Assembly: GCF_013386765.1 (NCBI RefSeq)
Contig: NZ_JACARE010000003.1
Span: 18,782-82,781 of the forward strand
Direction of reading: 5' to 3'
Origin: Pseudomonas yamanorum
Lineage (GTDB): Bacteria; Pseudomonadota; Gammaproteobacteria; Pseudomonadales; Pseudomonadaceae
DNA length: 64,000 nt
Below, one piece after another: positions 1 through 7,699 of the stretch. Every line of letters starts with the position of its first letter. Within the stretch, counting starts at the first letter, position 1. The position numbers and the translations under genes were made by a program. The notes below the pieces were generated by a model that saw nothing but the letters and a program-made list of their open reading frames with translations, did no database searches and was not told where the DNA came from.

Positions 1-19
1 GGCAAGCCAGCTCCTACAG
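1..19. repeat. Truncated REP element at window edge
   Basis: The first 19 bases match the right arm of the REPIN palindromes seen elsewhere here (ggcaagccagctcctaca). The partner arm lies outside the window. Confidence 0.7.
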
Positions 20-26
20 TTCGGGA

Positions 27-1379
27 TCAGTGGCGGTAGCTGGAACCGGTGTGTTGTTCGGGCAGGTGCGCGGAGCTGTGGAAGACTTTTTCCCGCAGCG
101 TCCCGGTCTCATACGCGGTCTTGTACGAACCCCGGCGCTGCAGTTCCGGCACCACCAGGTCGATGAAGTCGACGTAGCTTTCCGGGGTCACGATGCGCGT
201 CAGGTTGAAGCCATCCAGGCCGGTCTCGCTGATCCATGATTCCAGCTCGTCGGCCACCTGTGCCGGCGAACCCACCAGGGTGATATAGCGGCCGCCGAGG
301 GCGTGTTGCTCCAGCAACTTGCGCCGGGTCCAGTCGTTGTTTTGCAGGTTTTTGGTTGCCGACTGAATGGCGTTGCTCTTCACGTACTGGATCGGTTCGT
401 CGATTTCGTACTGTGAAAAATCAATCGCCGTAGACGCCGAAAAATGCGCCACGCCGGCTTCCGCGCTGGCGTAGCTCAGGTACTCGACGTGCTTGGCCCA
501 CGCGGCTTCTTCGGTGGCGCCGACAATCACGTTCAGCCCCATGAACACCTTGATGTCCTGCGGGTTGCGCCCGGCTTCCACGGCGCTGGCGCGCACCTTG
601 TCCACCTGGATTTTGGTCGCGGCCTTGTTCTGCCCGCTGATGAACACGCACTCGGCATGGCGCCCGGCGAACAGCAAACCACGGTCCGAACTGCCCGCCT
701 GGAACAGCACCGGCGTGCGCTGCGGCGACGGCTCGCACAGGTGATAACCCTCCACCTGATAGAACTCGCCCTTGTGCTCGACCTTGTGCACCTTCTCCGG
801 CTGGGCATACACCCGCGCCTGCGGGTCGTTGATCACGGCGTCGTTTTCCCAGCTGCCTTCCCAGAGTTTGTAGAGCACTTCCAGGTATTCGTCGGCCTGG
901 TCGTAGCGCCGGTCATGTTCGACCTGCTCGGTGAGGCCCATGGCCTTGGCGGCGCTGTCGAGGTAGCCGGTGACGATGTTCCAGCCCACCCGGCCACGGC
1001 TCAGGTGATCGAGCGTGGACATGCGTCGGGCGAACAGATAGGGCGCTTCGTAGGTGAGGTTGGCGGTGAGGCCGAAGCCGAGGTTTTTGGTGACGGCGGC
1101 CATGGCCGAGACCAGCAGCAACGGATCGTTGACCGGCAGCTGGATCGCCTCTTTGAGCGGCACGTCCACCGAGTTCTGGTAGACGTCGTACACCCCGACG
1201 ATGTCGGCGATGAACAGCCCGTCGAACAGCCCGCGCTCCAGCAGCTGCGCCAGCTCGGTCCAGTATTCGATGGTTTTGTATTGGGTCGAGGTGTCCCGTG
1301 GATGGGTCCACAGGCCATGGTTGATATGCCCGATGCAGTTCATGTTGAACGCATTGAGCAGGATCTTTTTCTTTGCCAT
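27..1379 (-). CDS. NtaA/DmoA-family FMN-dependent monooxygenase
   Basis: A 450-residue bacterial-luciferase-like (LLM class) flavin monooxygenase of the NtaA/SnaA/DszA/DmoA group. These enzymes use FMNH2 and O2 supplied by a separate reductase to oxidise nitrogen- or sulfur-containing organics. Visible support is the N-terminal stretch NAFNMNCIGHINHGLW, the family segment DHLSRGRVGWNIVTGY near residue 130, and a length usual for the group. The ATG overlaps the stop of the upstream SfnB-like gene by 4 nt (ATGA), so the genes are almost certainly cotranscribed and translationally coupled. The two SfnB-type neighbours and the cystine genes nearby suggest a role in releasing sulfur from an organosulfur compound. 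The substrate cannot be read from the sequence. Confidence 0.88.
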   Translation of the reverse strand: MAKKKILLNAFNMNCIGHINHGLWTHPRDTSTQYKTIEYWTELAQLLERGLFDGLFIADIVGVYDVYQNSVDVPLKEAIQLPVNDPLLLVSAMAAVTKNLGFGLTANLTYEAPYLFARRMSTLDHLSRGRVGWNIVTGYLDSAAKAMGLTEQVEHDRRYDQADEYLEVLYKLWEGSWENDAVINDPQARVYAQPEKVHKVEHKGEFYQVEGYHLCEPSPQRTPVLFQAGSSDRGLLFAGRHAECVFISGQNKAATKIQVDKVRASAVEAGRNPQDIKVFMGLNVIVGATEEAAWAKHVEYLSYASAEAGVAHFSASTAIDFSQYEIDEPIQYVKSNAIQSATKNLQNNDWTRRKLLEQHALGGRYITLVGSPAQVADELESWISETGLDGFNLTRIVTPESYVDFIDLVVPELQRRGSYKTAYETGTLREKVFHSSAHLPEQHTGSSYRH

Positions 1380-2572
1380 CAGATAGTCCCCCGCAGTGGC
1401 GGGTTCGCCTCGTTGAGGTAGTAATTGCCCACCGCGTGATACTTCCAGCGCACCGGGTCGTGCAGGGTGTGCACCCGGGCGTTGCGCCAGTGGCGGTCCA
1501 GGCCGTGTTCGGCGAGGGTCGCCTGGCTGCCGGCGAGTTCGAACAGGGTGCTGCCGGCGGCCAGTGAAATCTCAGTGCTCAAGGCGCGTACTTCGGCGAC
1601 CGCGATGGACGCGGCCGCGACGGTGTCGGCATTGCTGTCGGCCTGGGCGCGGTCGAGGAACTCACCTGCGCGCTCCAGCAATGCCTCGGCGGCGTGCAGG
1701 CGGATGCTCAGGTGGCCGAAGCTTTTCAGGGTCAGCGGATCTTCGGTGGCTTTGTCGCTGGTGGCGTCGATCCATGGCCGGGTCTTGGTGCGCACAAAAT
1801 GCAGGGCATCTTCATAAGCCGCGCGGGCAATCCCGGTGTCGATGGCGGCGTGAAGGATCTGCGCCAGCGGGCCGACGGTGGTCGGGCGCTCGAAGGCGCT
1901 CTGGAACGGGATCACGTCCTGGGCCGCGACCCACACGTTATCGAACACCACCGAACCGCTGCCGGTGGTGCGCTGGCCGAAGCCGCTCCAGTCGTCGATC
2001 ACGCTCAGGCCCTGGCTGTCTCGGGCGACAAAAGCCAGTTGCTGCACGCCGTTTTCATCCACCACAGAAGTGGGAATACGTTGGGCGTAGATCGCACCGG
2101 TGGAATAGAACTTGCGGCCGGTGATGCGCAAGCCGTCACCCTCGCGGGTAATCGAGGTAGTGCGGTCATGGGCGGTCTTGGTGCCCAGCTCTGCCAGGGC
2201 ATTGCCGAAGCGCTGGCCGGCGAGCACTTCGGCGTACAGGCGTTTTTGCTGCGCCGGGCTGCCGTTCACACGGAGCACTTCGAGGGCATAAAAATGGTTT
2301 TGCGGGATCTGCCCCAGGGACGCATCCGCCTGGGCAATCAGTGCCGTGACCTTGGCCAGGGTGACGTTGGAAACTCCGGCACCGCCGAACTCCCTGGGTA
2401 CGCTGATGCCCCACAGGCCGGAGCGGGAAAACACGTCCAGTTCAGGCAAGGGCAGGCGTCGTTCGCGGTCGCGCAGGGCGCTGTCGCGGCGGAAGTCTTC
2501 AGCCAGGTCGCTGGCGACAATAAGGGCTTGTTCATCGCTGGTGATAACCGCGACGTGGTGAGAAAGGGTCAT
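1379..2572 (-). CDS. SfnB-family acyl-CoA-dehydrogenase-like flavoprotein (copy 1)
   Basis: A 397-residue protein with acyl-CoA dehydrogenase N-terminal, middle and C-terminal domains, of the SfnB/DszC-like sulfur-acquisition branch. Such proteins act as reduced-flavin monooxygenases or dehydrogenases in sulfone and sulfonate use. Family segments include GQIPQNHFYALEVLR near residue 90, the KFYSTGAIYA stretch near 155, and a C-terminal DRHWRNARVHTLHDPVRWKY block. A GGAGA ribosome-binding site precedes the ATG. It lies 25 nt downstream of a paralogue and overlaps the monooxygenase downstream. The two copies share most of the C-terminal block, so they look like an old tandem duplication. The substrate is unknown. 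Confidence 0.87.
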   Translation of the reverse strand: MTLSHHVAVITSDEQALIVASDLAEDFRRDSALRDRERRLPLPELDVFSRSGLWGISVPREFGGAGVSNVTLAKVTALIAQADASLGQIPQNHFYALEVLRVNGSPAQQKRLYAEVLAGQRFGNALAELGTKTAHDRTTSITREGDGLRITGRKFYSTGAIYAQRIPTSVVDENGVQQLAFVARDSQGLSVIDDWSGFGQRTTGSGSVVFDNVWVAAQDVIPFQSAFERPTTVGPLAQILHAAIDTGIARAAYEDALHFVRTKTRPWIDATSDKATEDPLTLKSFGHLSIRLHAAEALLERAGEFLDRAQADSNADTVAAASIAVAEVRALSTEISLAAGSTLFELAGSQATLAEHGLDRHWRNARVHTLHDPVRWKYHAVGNYYLNEANPPLRGTI

Positions 2573-2597
2573 GCGTATTCTCCAGAGGTCTGGTCGG

Positions 2598-3839
2598 TTA
2601 AATCCAGGAATGTCGGGCCGGCAATGTGCCGTTCAGGCGATAGGCGCCCACCGCGTGGTACTTCCAGCGCACCGGGTCGTGCAGGGTGTGCACCCGGGCG
2701 TTGCGCCAGTGGCGGTCGAGGTTGAATTCGGCGAGGGTGGCGCGGCTGCCGGCCAGTTCGAAAAGCTTTTCGCTGGCGAGCAATGAAATCTCGGTGGTCA
2801 GCACCTTGGCTTCGGCCACGGCAATCGAGGCGCGTGCCGCGGACTCTGCGGTGATCGGCACCGCGCTCACTTGGTCCAGCACCTGCCCGGCTTTGCGTAG
2901 CAGGGCTTCGGCCGCGTGCAGTTCGATTTTCAGCTTGCCGATATCGGCGATCACATACAGGTCATCGCTGGCCCGTTCGACCTTGGCGTCGATCCATGGC
3001 CGCGAGCGCTCACGCACAAAACTGATGGTGTCGTCGATTGCGCCACGGGCGATGCCGGCGTCGATGGCCGCCTGGATCAATTGCGAAACCGCGCCCTGGA
3101 TGCCCGGCGATTCGCCGAGGCGCCAGGTGTCCACTACCAGTTCGGCGTCCACCGCCACCTGATCCAGCAGCACGGTGCCGCTGGCCGTGGTGCGTTGGCC
3201 AAAGCCCGACCAGTCATCAACGATGCGCAGCCCTTCGGCGCCACGCCGTACGAACGCCATGACGACTTTGCCGTCATCGTTCAGCGCCTTGACCGCCACC
3301 CAATGGGCGAACAGCGCACCGGTGGAGTAGAACTTCTGGCCGCTGATGACGTAGCCGTCACCTTCGGCGGTGATGCGTGCCTTGAGGTCCAGGGTGTTTT
3401 TGGTGCCGCGTTCCGGGCCGCCGTTGCCGATGCGCCAACCGTCCAGCACGCTCTGGAACAGCTGCTTTTTCTGGCGCTCGCTGGCCGCACCTTGCAGCAC
3501 GTGCAGGATGCCGAAATGGTTCTGCGGGATTTGACCCAGCGCCGGGTCGGCCGCGCTGATGATCGCGAACACTTCGGCCAGGGTCACGAAGGACACCTGC
3601 GGGCCGCCGTACTCACGGGGAATCGAAATGCTGCCCAAGCCGCTGCGGGTGAAATGCTCGATTTCAGCCCAAGGCAGTTTGCGTTGCTGATCGCGCCTGG
3701 CCGCTTGCAGGCGCGCGGCCTGGGCAAGTGTATGGGCGGCGCTGAGGGCCTCGGCGTCGTTGCGCAGCACCCTGGCGGGCAACAACAGCGGGGCGACGTC
3801 CAGATCACTCTGGTGGGGTGTTTGGGCCAAGTTAGACAT
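2598..3839 (-). CDS. SfnB-family acyl-CoA-dehydrogenase-like flavoprotein (copy 2)
   Basis: A 413-residue paralogue of the next gene, first in the operon. It has the same three-domain acyl-CoA dehydrogenase layout, with GQIPQNHFGILHVLQ, KFYSTGALFAHWVAVK and the C-terminal DRHWRNARVHTLHDPVRWKY block. The N-terminus is about 15 residues longer than in copy 1. The ATG is preceded by AAGGAG and overlaps the stop of a possible 20-codon leader ORF (TGATG). The AT-rich motif about 150 bp upstream resembles those before the cystine and taurine operons, which suggests sulfur-starvation control. That regulation is inferred. Confidence 0.87.
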   Translation of the reverse strand: MSNLAQTPHQSDLDVAPLLLPARVLRNDAEALSAAHTLAQAARLQAARRDQQRKLPWAEIEHFTRSGLGSISIPREYGGPQVSFVTLAEVFAIISAADPALGQIPQNHFGILHVLQGAASERQKKQLFQSVLDGWRIGNGGPERGTKNTLDLKARITAEGDGYVISGQKFYSTGALFAHWVAVKALNDDGKVVMAFVRRGAEGLRIVDDWSGFGQRTTASGTVLLDQVAVDAELVVDTWRLGESPGIQGAVSQLIQAAIDAGIARGAIDDTISFVRERSRPWIDAKVERASDDLYVIADIGKLKIELHAAEALLRKAGQVLDQVSAVPITAESAARASIAVAEAKVLTTEISLLASEKLFELAGSRATLAEFNLDRHWRNARVHTLHDPVRWKYHAVGAYRLNGTLPARHSWI

Positions 3840-3901
3840 CAGCGCCGCTCCTTGGCTGCACGCAATGCCCTGGCGTTACGCACCGGGGTAATTTTGACCA
3901 T
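3839..3901 (-). CDS. Possible 20-residue leader peptide before the sfnB-like operon
   Basis: A 20-codon ORF encodes a very basic peptide (starts MVKITPV, ends AAKERR). A GAGG lies about 5 nt before its ATG, and its stop overlaps the next ATG as TGATG. The SD of the downstream gene is formed by its AAG-GAG codons. This arrangement favours translational coupling. I do not recognise the peptide, and a chance ORF of this size cannot be excluded. Confidence 0.35.
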   Translation of the reverse strand: MVKITPVRNARALRAAKERR

Positions 3902-3984
3902 ACCTACCTCACATCCGTTGAAAAGATAAAAAAATCAGGAATGTCCGGTGGTCCGGTGCATATACCCTAAGCGTGTTAAATTTT

Positions 3985-4013
3985 TAAATAAACTAACTTT
4001 TAGGAATATGCAT
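3985..4013 (-). promoter_or_regulatory. AT-rich motif upstream of the sfnB-like operon, possible CysB site
   Basis: Read on the minus strand, this starts with ATGCATATTCC and continues as an A/T-rich tract with GTTAGTTTATTTA. It resembles tracts upstream of the cystine-binding gene (7554-7588) and tauA (20623-20656). CysB is the usual LysR-type activator of such operons in gamma-proteobacteria; its identity here is inferred. Confidence 0.4.
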
Positions 4014-4023
4014 AGAAGGTCTG

Positions 4024-4809
4024 TCACCCGGCTTCACAAGGCGAGCCGGGGCGACGTGGCTGATAGACCAGCGGGGCCCTGGCGGGGCTGGTCGGGGCTT
4101 GGGGAAGGAGCGCGGCGATGCGCAGGGTGCGGGCGGGCGCCCAGCGTGAATTGTTGCCGAAGCGATCGAGAATGCAGTAGGTCACTTCGAGACGATGGTC
4201 GTCCCCGGCCTCGACAATCACCGCCGACGGCACCCACACCTGCAGCGCCTTGCCCACATCGCCGGCCTGGATTTTCGGCAGGTCCAGGCGTACGTCGCCC
4301 CAGCGCAGGGTGATCTCGTCATCCGCCTCCATGTTCAGGTACGGCTCGATGGTCAGGGGCACGCCGCGGCGGATCTGGCTGCTGTTGACGCCGTGGCGGC
4401 GGATGGTCTCGGGCAGGCCGACGGCGGCCAGGTTCTGGTTTTCGTCGTTACTCAACGCAGAAGGATGGCCGCCGGGGTAATCGGTCTTGACCTGCACCCG
4501 GGTGACGGCCGACCGCGCCGGGCCGTGGCCGATTTGCATGACCCGGTAGTGAATCCGCGCCGGGCCATTTTGCACAAAGCTTTCCGGCACCCGCAGGCGG
4601 GTGGGCATGCCGATTTTGCCGGCGGTGATGCGCCGGGAGGCGGCAAAGCAGTTGTTCCAGAACAACTCGATCAGGTCGCCCTCGTCCATGCCGCAGTAAG
4701 GCGCGATATCGACCTGCAGGTGGGTCGCGGCAAGAGCGTTGATGCCTTCACGATTGGCCTGGGGCAAGGTCGGGGCGGTGAGCAGCGCGTGGGTGGAAAT
4801 ACGCTTCAT
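4024..4809 (-). CDS. Unrecognised protein with two tandem beta-rich modules
   Basis: A 261-residue protein starting at the ATG at 4809, which has AAGGAG upstream; longer in-frame starts lack one. I do not recognise a named family. It contains two similar modules of about 75 residues. Module 1 begins LQVDIAPYCGMDEGDLIELFW (about residue 32) and module 2 PLTIEPYLNMEADDEITLRW (about residue 155). Each continues through a pattern of AG-(K/D)-(I/V)-G, a hydrophobic strand ending in VP, and a strand with HYRV or VTYCI. This looks like repeated Ig-like or carbohydrate-binding-like beta-sandwich domains. No signal peptide or membrane segment is obvious. It stands alone between the SfnB-like and cystine operons. 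Function unknown. Confidence 0.8.
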   Translation of the reverse strand: MKRISTHALLTAPTLPQANREGINALAATHLQVDIAPYCGMDEGDLIELFWNNCFAASRRITAGKIGMPTRLRVPESFVQNGPARIHYRVMQIGHGPARSAVTRVQVKTDYPGGHPSALSNDENQNLAAVGLPETIRRHGVNSSQIRRGVPLTIEPYLNMEADDEITLRWGDVRLDLPKIQAGDVGKALQVWVPSAVIVEAGDDHRLEVTYCILDRFGNNSRWAPARTLRIAALLPQAPTSPARAPLVYQPRRPGSPCEAG

Positions 4810-4837
4810 AAATAATCTCCTTGATGCAGCCAGCAGC

Positions 4838-4890
4838 AATCGTTCCGGACATTTGGCGCGGGCAGGCGGCGTAGTCCGAAAGGAACGATT
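4838..4890. promoter_or_regulatory. Inverted repeat upstream of the two-module gene
   Basis: AATCGTTCC at 4838-4846 is matched by GGAACGATT at 4882-4890, with GGAC/GTCC extending the stem after a 4-nt bulge. It lies 29 bases before the start codon, so it could be a leader hairpin or a split operator. Otherwise I see nothing but AT-rich sequence in the 337-bp gap 4810-5146. Confidence 0.4.
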
Positions 4891-5090
4891 TAATGAAAAA
4901 CCAGAATGGATCCAATTATCTTGGCGTTAGATAAGAGGCTTGGTTAGTTGGCGTCAAGAGGCTGGGCGGGGCAAATAGGGCGCTATGGAATATTCAGAAG
5001 GGTCTTACTGGAGAGGCGCTTGAACTGGCGGTTTCGAGGTGACTTTTACCCAATGAATAAAGGGCTTTTCCCAAAAAACGCTAAAGAGGT

Positions 5091-5110
5091 GAGTTGCCTT
5101 TCGGCAACTC
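5091..5110 (-). terminator. Hairpin after the cystine transporter operon
   Basis: An 8-bp perfect stem (GAGTTGCC/GGCAACTC) with a GAAA tetraloop on the minus strand lies 37 nt past the last gene of the operon. A T-rich stretch follows only after about 15 nt, so it is an atypical terminator or an mRNA 3'-end stabiliser. Confidence 0.45.
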
Positions 5111-5146
5111 TATAAAGCGAAGTTTCTTACACCAGGTCGGCGCAAG

Positions 5147-5893
5147 TTAGTTGTTGATGAACTTGCTGAGAAACTGCCGGGTACGTTCTTCTTTCGGGTT
5201 GGCAAACAGTGCCTTGGCTTCGCCTTGTTCAACGATGACGCCCTTGTCGAAGAAGATCACCCGGTTGGCTACATCCCGGGCGAAACTCATTTCGTGGGTC
5301 ACGATGACCATGGTGCGGTTTTCTTCAGCGAGGCTACGAATGGTCGCCAGCACTTCACCCACCAACTCCGGGTCCAGGGCCGAGGTGGGTTCATCGAACA
5401 GGATCACCTCCGGCTCCATCGCCAGTGCCCGGGCAATCGCGACCCGTTGCTGCTGCCCACCGGACAGGCGCCGTGGGTAGGCGTCTTCCTTGCCCGCCAG
5501 GCCAACCCTGGCCAACAGCTTGCGGCCGAGGGCATCCGCGGCGGCCCGGGGCATCTTCTTGACCACGATCGGGCCTTCGATGACGTTCTCCAGGGCGGTG
5601 CGGTGGGGGAACAGGTTGAAGTTCTGGAACACAAAACCCACGTGCTGGCGCAGGCGCCGCACCAGGCTTTGCTGTTGGTTGAGCGGGCGGCTGCTGTCGA
5701 TCTCGATGTCACCGACCTTGATCCGGCCACTGGTGGGTTCTTCGAGGAAATTCAGGCAGCGCAGGAAGGTGGTCTTGCCGGAACCGCTGGGGCCGATGAT
5801 GGCGACGACTTCGCCTTCCTTGACCTCAAGGTCGATCCCGTTAAGCACCACCTGACCCTTGAATTGTTTGGTCAGTTTTTCAACCACGATCAT
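5147..5893 (-). CDS. tcyN: L-cystine ABC transporter, ATP-binding protein
   Basis: A 248-residue ATPase of the polar amino acid uptake family. It shows the Walker [16 protein letters not shown] near residue 34, the signature [16 protein letters not shown] near 143, and Walker [15 protein letters not shown] near 163. It powers inner-membrane uptake together with the permease and binding protein directly upstream on the same strand (3-nt gap to the permease). The cystine assignment rests on the gene neighbourhood with D-cysteine desulfhydrase and on similarity to E. coli YecC. Another amphipathic amino acid is possible. Confidence 0.88.
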   Translation of the reverse strand: MIVVEKLTKQFKGQVVLNGIDLEVKEGEVVAIIGPSGSGKTTFLRCLNFLEEPTSGRIKVGDIEIDSSRPLNQQQSLVRRLRQHVGFVFQNFNLFPHRTALENVIEGPIVVKKMPRAAADALGRKLLARVGLAGKEDAYPRRLSGGQQQRVAIARALAMEPEVILFDEPTSALDPELVGEVLATIRSLAEENRTMVIVTHEMSFARDVANRVIFFDKGVIVEQGEAKALFANPKEERTRQFLSKFINN

Positions 5894-5896
5894 GCT

Positions 5897-6562
5897 TCAA
5901 GACTCCAGGTCATGCCGGTTGACTCGTGCTTCCAGGCGGTTTTGCACGTGCGCCAGAACGCTGGCAAGAATCCAGTAGATCAAGGCGGCGGACAGATACA
6001 TGGTGAAAATTTCGAAGGTACGGGCCGACACCAATTGCGCCTGGCGGAACAGCTCCGGCACCTGGATGGTGGCTGCCAGCGCGGTGTCCTTGACCAGGGA
6101 AATAAAGCTGTTGCCCAACGGCGGCAAGGCCGTGCGCATGGCCTGCGGCAGGATGGCCCGGCGCAGGGTCTGCGCACGGGTCATGCCGATACTGGCCGCA
6201 GCTTCCCACTGGCCGCGCTCGATGGAACCGATGGCGGCACGCAGGATTTCACAGGCATAGGCGGCCATGTTCAGCGAGAAGCCGATCATGGCGGCCGGGA
6301 TCGGATCCAGCTCGATGCCCACTTGCGGCAAGCCGTAGTAGATCAAAAACAGCTGTACCAGCAAGGGCGTGCCGCGAAAGAACGACACATAGACCCGGGC
6401 GATCCAGCTCAACAACTTGAAGCGCGAGAGGCGCATCAAGGCCAGGCCGAAGCCCAGCAGCAAGCCGAAAAACATCCCGCCCAGGCTAAGGATTACCGTG
6501 AAATACGCGCCCTTGAGCAGAAAGGGCGCGGAGTCCAGCGCGAGTTGGAAACCTGCTTCCAT
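5897..6562 (-). CDS. tcyL: L-cystine ABC transporter, permease
   Basis: A 221-residue inner-membrane permease of the HisM/YecS type with about five membrane segments. The FRGTPLLVQLFLIYYGLPQ segment near residue 60 and the EAA loop (EAAASIGMTRAQTLRRAILPQA near residue 135) contact the ATPase. Its ATG overlaps the stop codon of the binding-protein gene, so the three genes form one tight operon in the order binding protein, permease, ATPase. Confidence 0.88.
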   Translation of the reverse strand: MEAGFQLALDSAPFLLKGAYFTVILSLGGMFFGLLLGFGLALMRLSRFKLLSWIARVYVSFFRGTPLLVQLFLIYYGLPQVGIELDPIPAAMIGFSLNMAAYACEILRAAIGSIERGQWEAAASIGMTRAQTLRRAILPQAMRTALPPLGNSFISLVKDTALAATIQVPELFRQAQLVSARTFEIFTMYLSAALIYWILASVLAHVQNRLEARVNRHDLES

Positions 6563-7356
6563 TATTGAGTGACGTCAGCGTTGAAGTACTTCTCGGACAG
6601 CTTCTTCAAGGTGCCGTCGGCGCGCAGTTCGTCGAGGGCCTTGTTCACGGCGGCCAGCAGTTCAGGCTCGCCTTTGCGCAGGGCAATGCCGGCTTCCTGG
6701 CGGGAGAACGCAGCGCCTGCAGCGGCGGTGTCCTTGGCTTTTTTGGCGTATTCCAGTGCGGCCAGGCGGTCGATCAGGATGGCGTCGACACGGCCGATGC
6801 GCAGGTCCTGGAACTTGGTTGGGTCATCGTTGTAGGTTTTGACGATGGCTTTGGGTTGGTTGTCCTTGAGCCATTGTTCGTAGTTGGTGCCCAGGCCCAC
6901 ACCGATTTTCTTGCCGGCCAGGTCGTCGGCGGTCTTGATGGTGTCGACGTTTTTCGCCAGGGTCAGCGCCTGGATCCCGGAGACGGTGTACGGCTTGGAG
7001 AAATCATATTTCTCTTTGCGCGCATCGGAGATGGTCACCTGGTTGACAACTGCGTCCAGGCGCTTGGATTCCAGGGCCGCGAGGATGCCATCCCACGGCG
7101 TGGCTTGCAGCTTGACCTTGACGCCCAGCTTCTTGGCCAGCGCTTCAGACAACTCGACCTCGAAACCGCTGAGCTTGCCGCTTTCATCGACGAAGCTGAA
7201 CGGCGGGTAGGTGCCTTCCAGGCCAATCTTGATTTCGCCGGCTTTCTTGATGTTGTCCAGCTGCTCGCCGGCAACCGCCTGGCCGAGCCACCCGGCGCCA
7301 AGCGCCAACCCCAACGTACCAACCAGTAACGTGCGACGGAATACGGAAATAGTCAT
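6562..7356 (-). CDS. tcyJ: Periplasmic cystine-binding protein
   Basis: A 264-residue solute-binding protein of the type 3 family, similar to E. coli FliY/TcyJ. The signal peptide covers about residues 1-29 (basic start, hydrophobic core, ending AVAG). The ligand-binding opening segment KIGLEGTYPPFSFVDESG and the ARKEKYDFSKPY segment are typical. It delivers substrate to the downstream permease. The ATG has AGGGGCTC upstream. The 343-bp region upstream contains an AT-rich, CysB-like tract and REP elements. Confidence 0.88.
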   Translation of the reverse strand: MTISVFRRTLLVGTLGLALGAGWLGQAVAGEQLDNIKKAGEIKIGLEGTYPPFSFVDESGKLSGFEVELSEALAKKLGVKVKLQATPWDGILAALESKRLDAVVNQVTISDARKEKYDFSKPYTVSGIQALTLAKNVDTIKTADDLAGKKIGVGLGTNYEQWLKDNQPKAIVKTYNDDPTKFQDLRIGRVDAILIDRLAALEYAKKAKDTAAAGAAFSRQEAGIALRKGEPELLAAVNKALDELRADGTLKKLSEKYFNADVTQ

Positions 7357-7430
7357 GAAGAGCCCCTGTGTTTTTTATGTTGAGCGATGCAGGTGACGCG
7401 GTAGTCGTATCCTGCCTTAAAAGCGCGGTG

Positions 7431-7491
7431 TGTGGGAGCGGGCTTGCTCGCGAATGCATCAACTCGGTGTTTAAGATTCACCGAGTCGCGG
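7431..7491. repeat. Degenerate REPIN
   Basis: One REP arm (tgtgggagcgggcttgctcg) is followed by an ACTCGGTG/CACCGAGT hairpin like the centre of other REPINs in the window. The second arm is degraded to about gcggggatcgcc. Confidence 0.55.
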
Positions 7492-7553
7492 GGATCGCCA
7501 GTAACTTCGCCTACGGCGTGACTATAAACAGCGCTTTTAAGACTTGAAAATAA

Positions 7554-7588
7554 TATAAATTAACTTTGTTATTTCTATTTGGAATATA
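7554..7588 (-). promoter_or_regulatory. AT-rich motif upstream of the cystine operon, possible CysB site
   Basis: On the minus strand it reads TATATTCCAAATAG followed by AACAAAGTTAATTTATA. It shares a TATTCC-like start and a TTA-rich tail with the sfnB-like (3985-4013) and tauA tracts. It stands about 200 bp from the start codon, so a role as an upstream activator site is possible but unproven. Confidence 0.4.
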
Positions 7589-7600
7589 AGGCGATTCAAT

Positions 7601-7682
7601 GCAGGAGCTGGCTTGCCGGCGATGGGGCCTCTTGCCTTGCCGCAACCTCAAGCCCGAATCGCCGGCAAGCCGGCTCCTACAG
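7601..7682. repeat. REPIN between the cystine operon and dcyD
   Basis: Two inverted REP arms (gcaggagctggcttgccggc and its counterpart gccggcaagccggctcctac) flank a 40-bp centre. It lies just past the dcyD stop codon, in the 343-bp gap 7357-7699. Confidence 0.8.
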
Positions 7683-7699
7683 GAATTGCATTCAGTCAG

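Noticed and set aside
4893..4934. A 13-codon ORF with AAGGAA before ATG
   Set aside because: Too short and without coupling to any plus-strand gene; probably chance within AT-rich sequence.
5225..6568. A 447-codon frame opposite the cystine transporter genes
   Set aside because: It spans two well-supported genes on the other strand and shows no recognisable motif.
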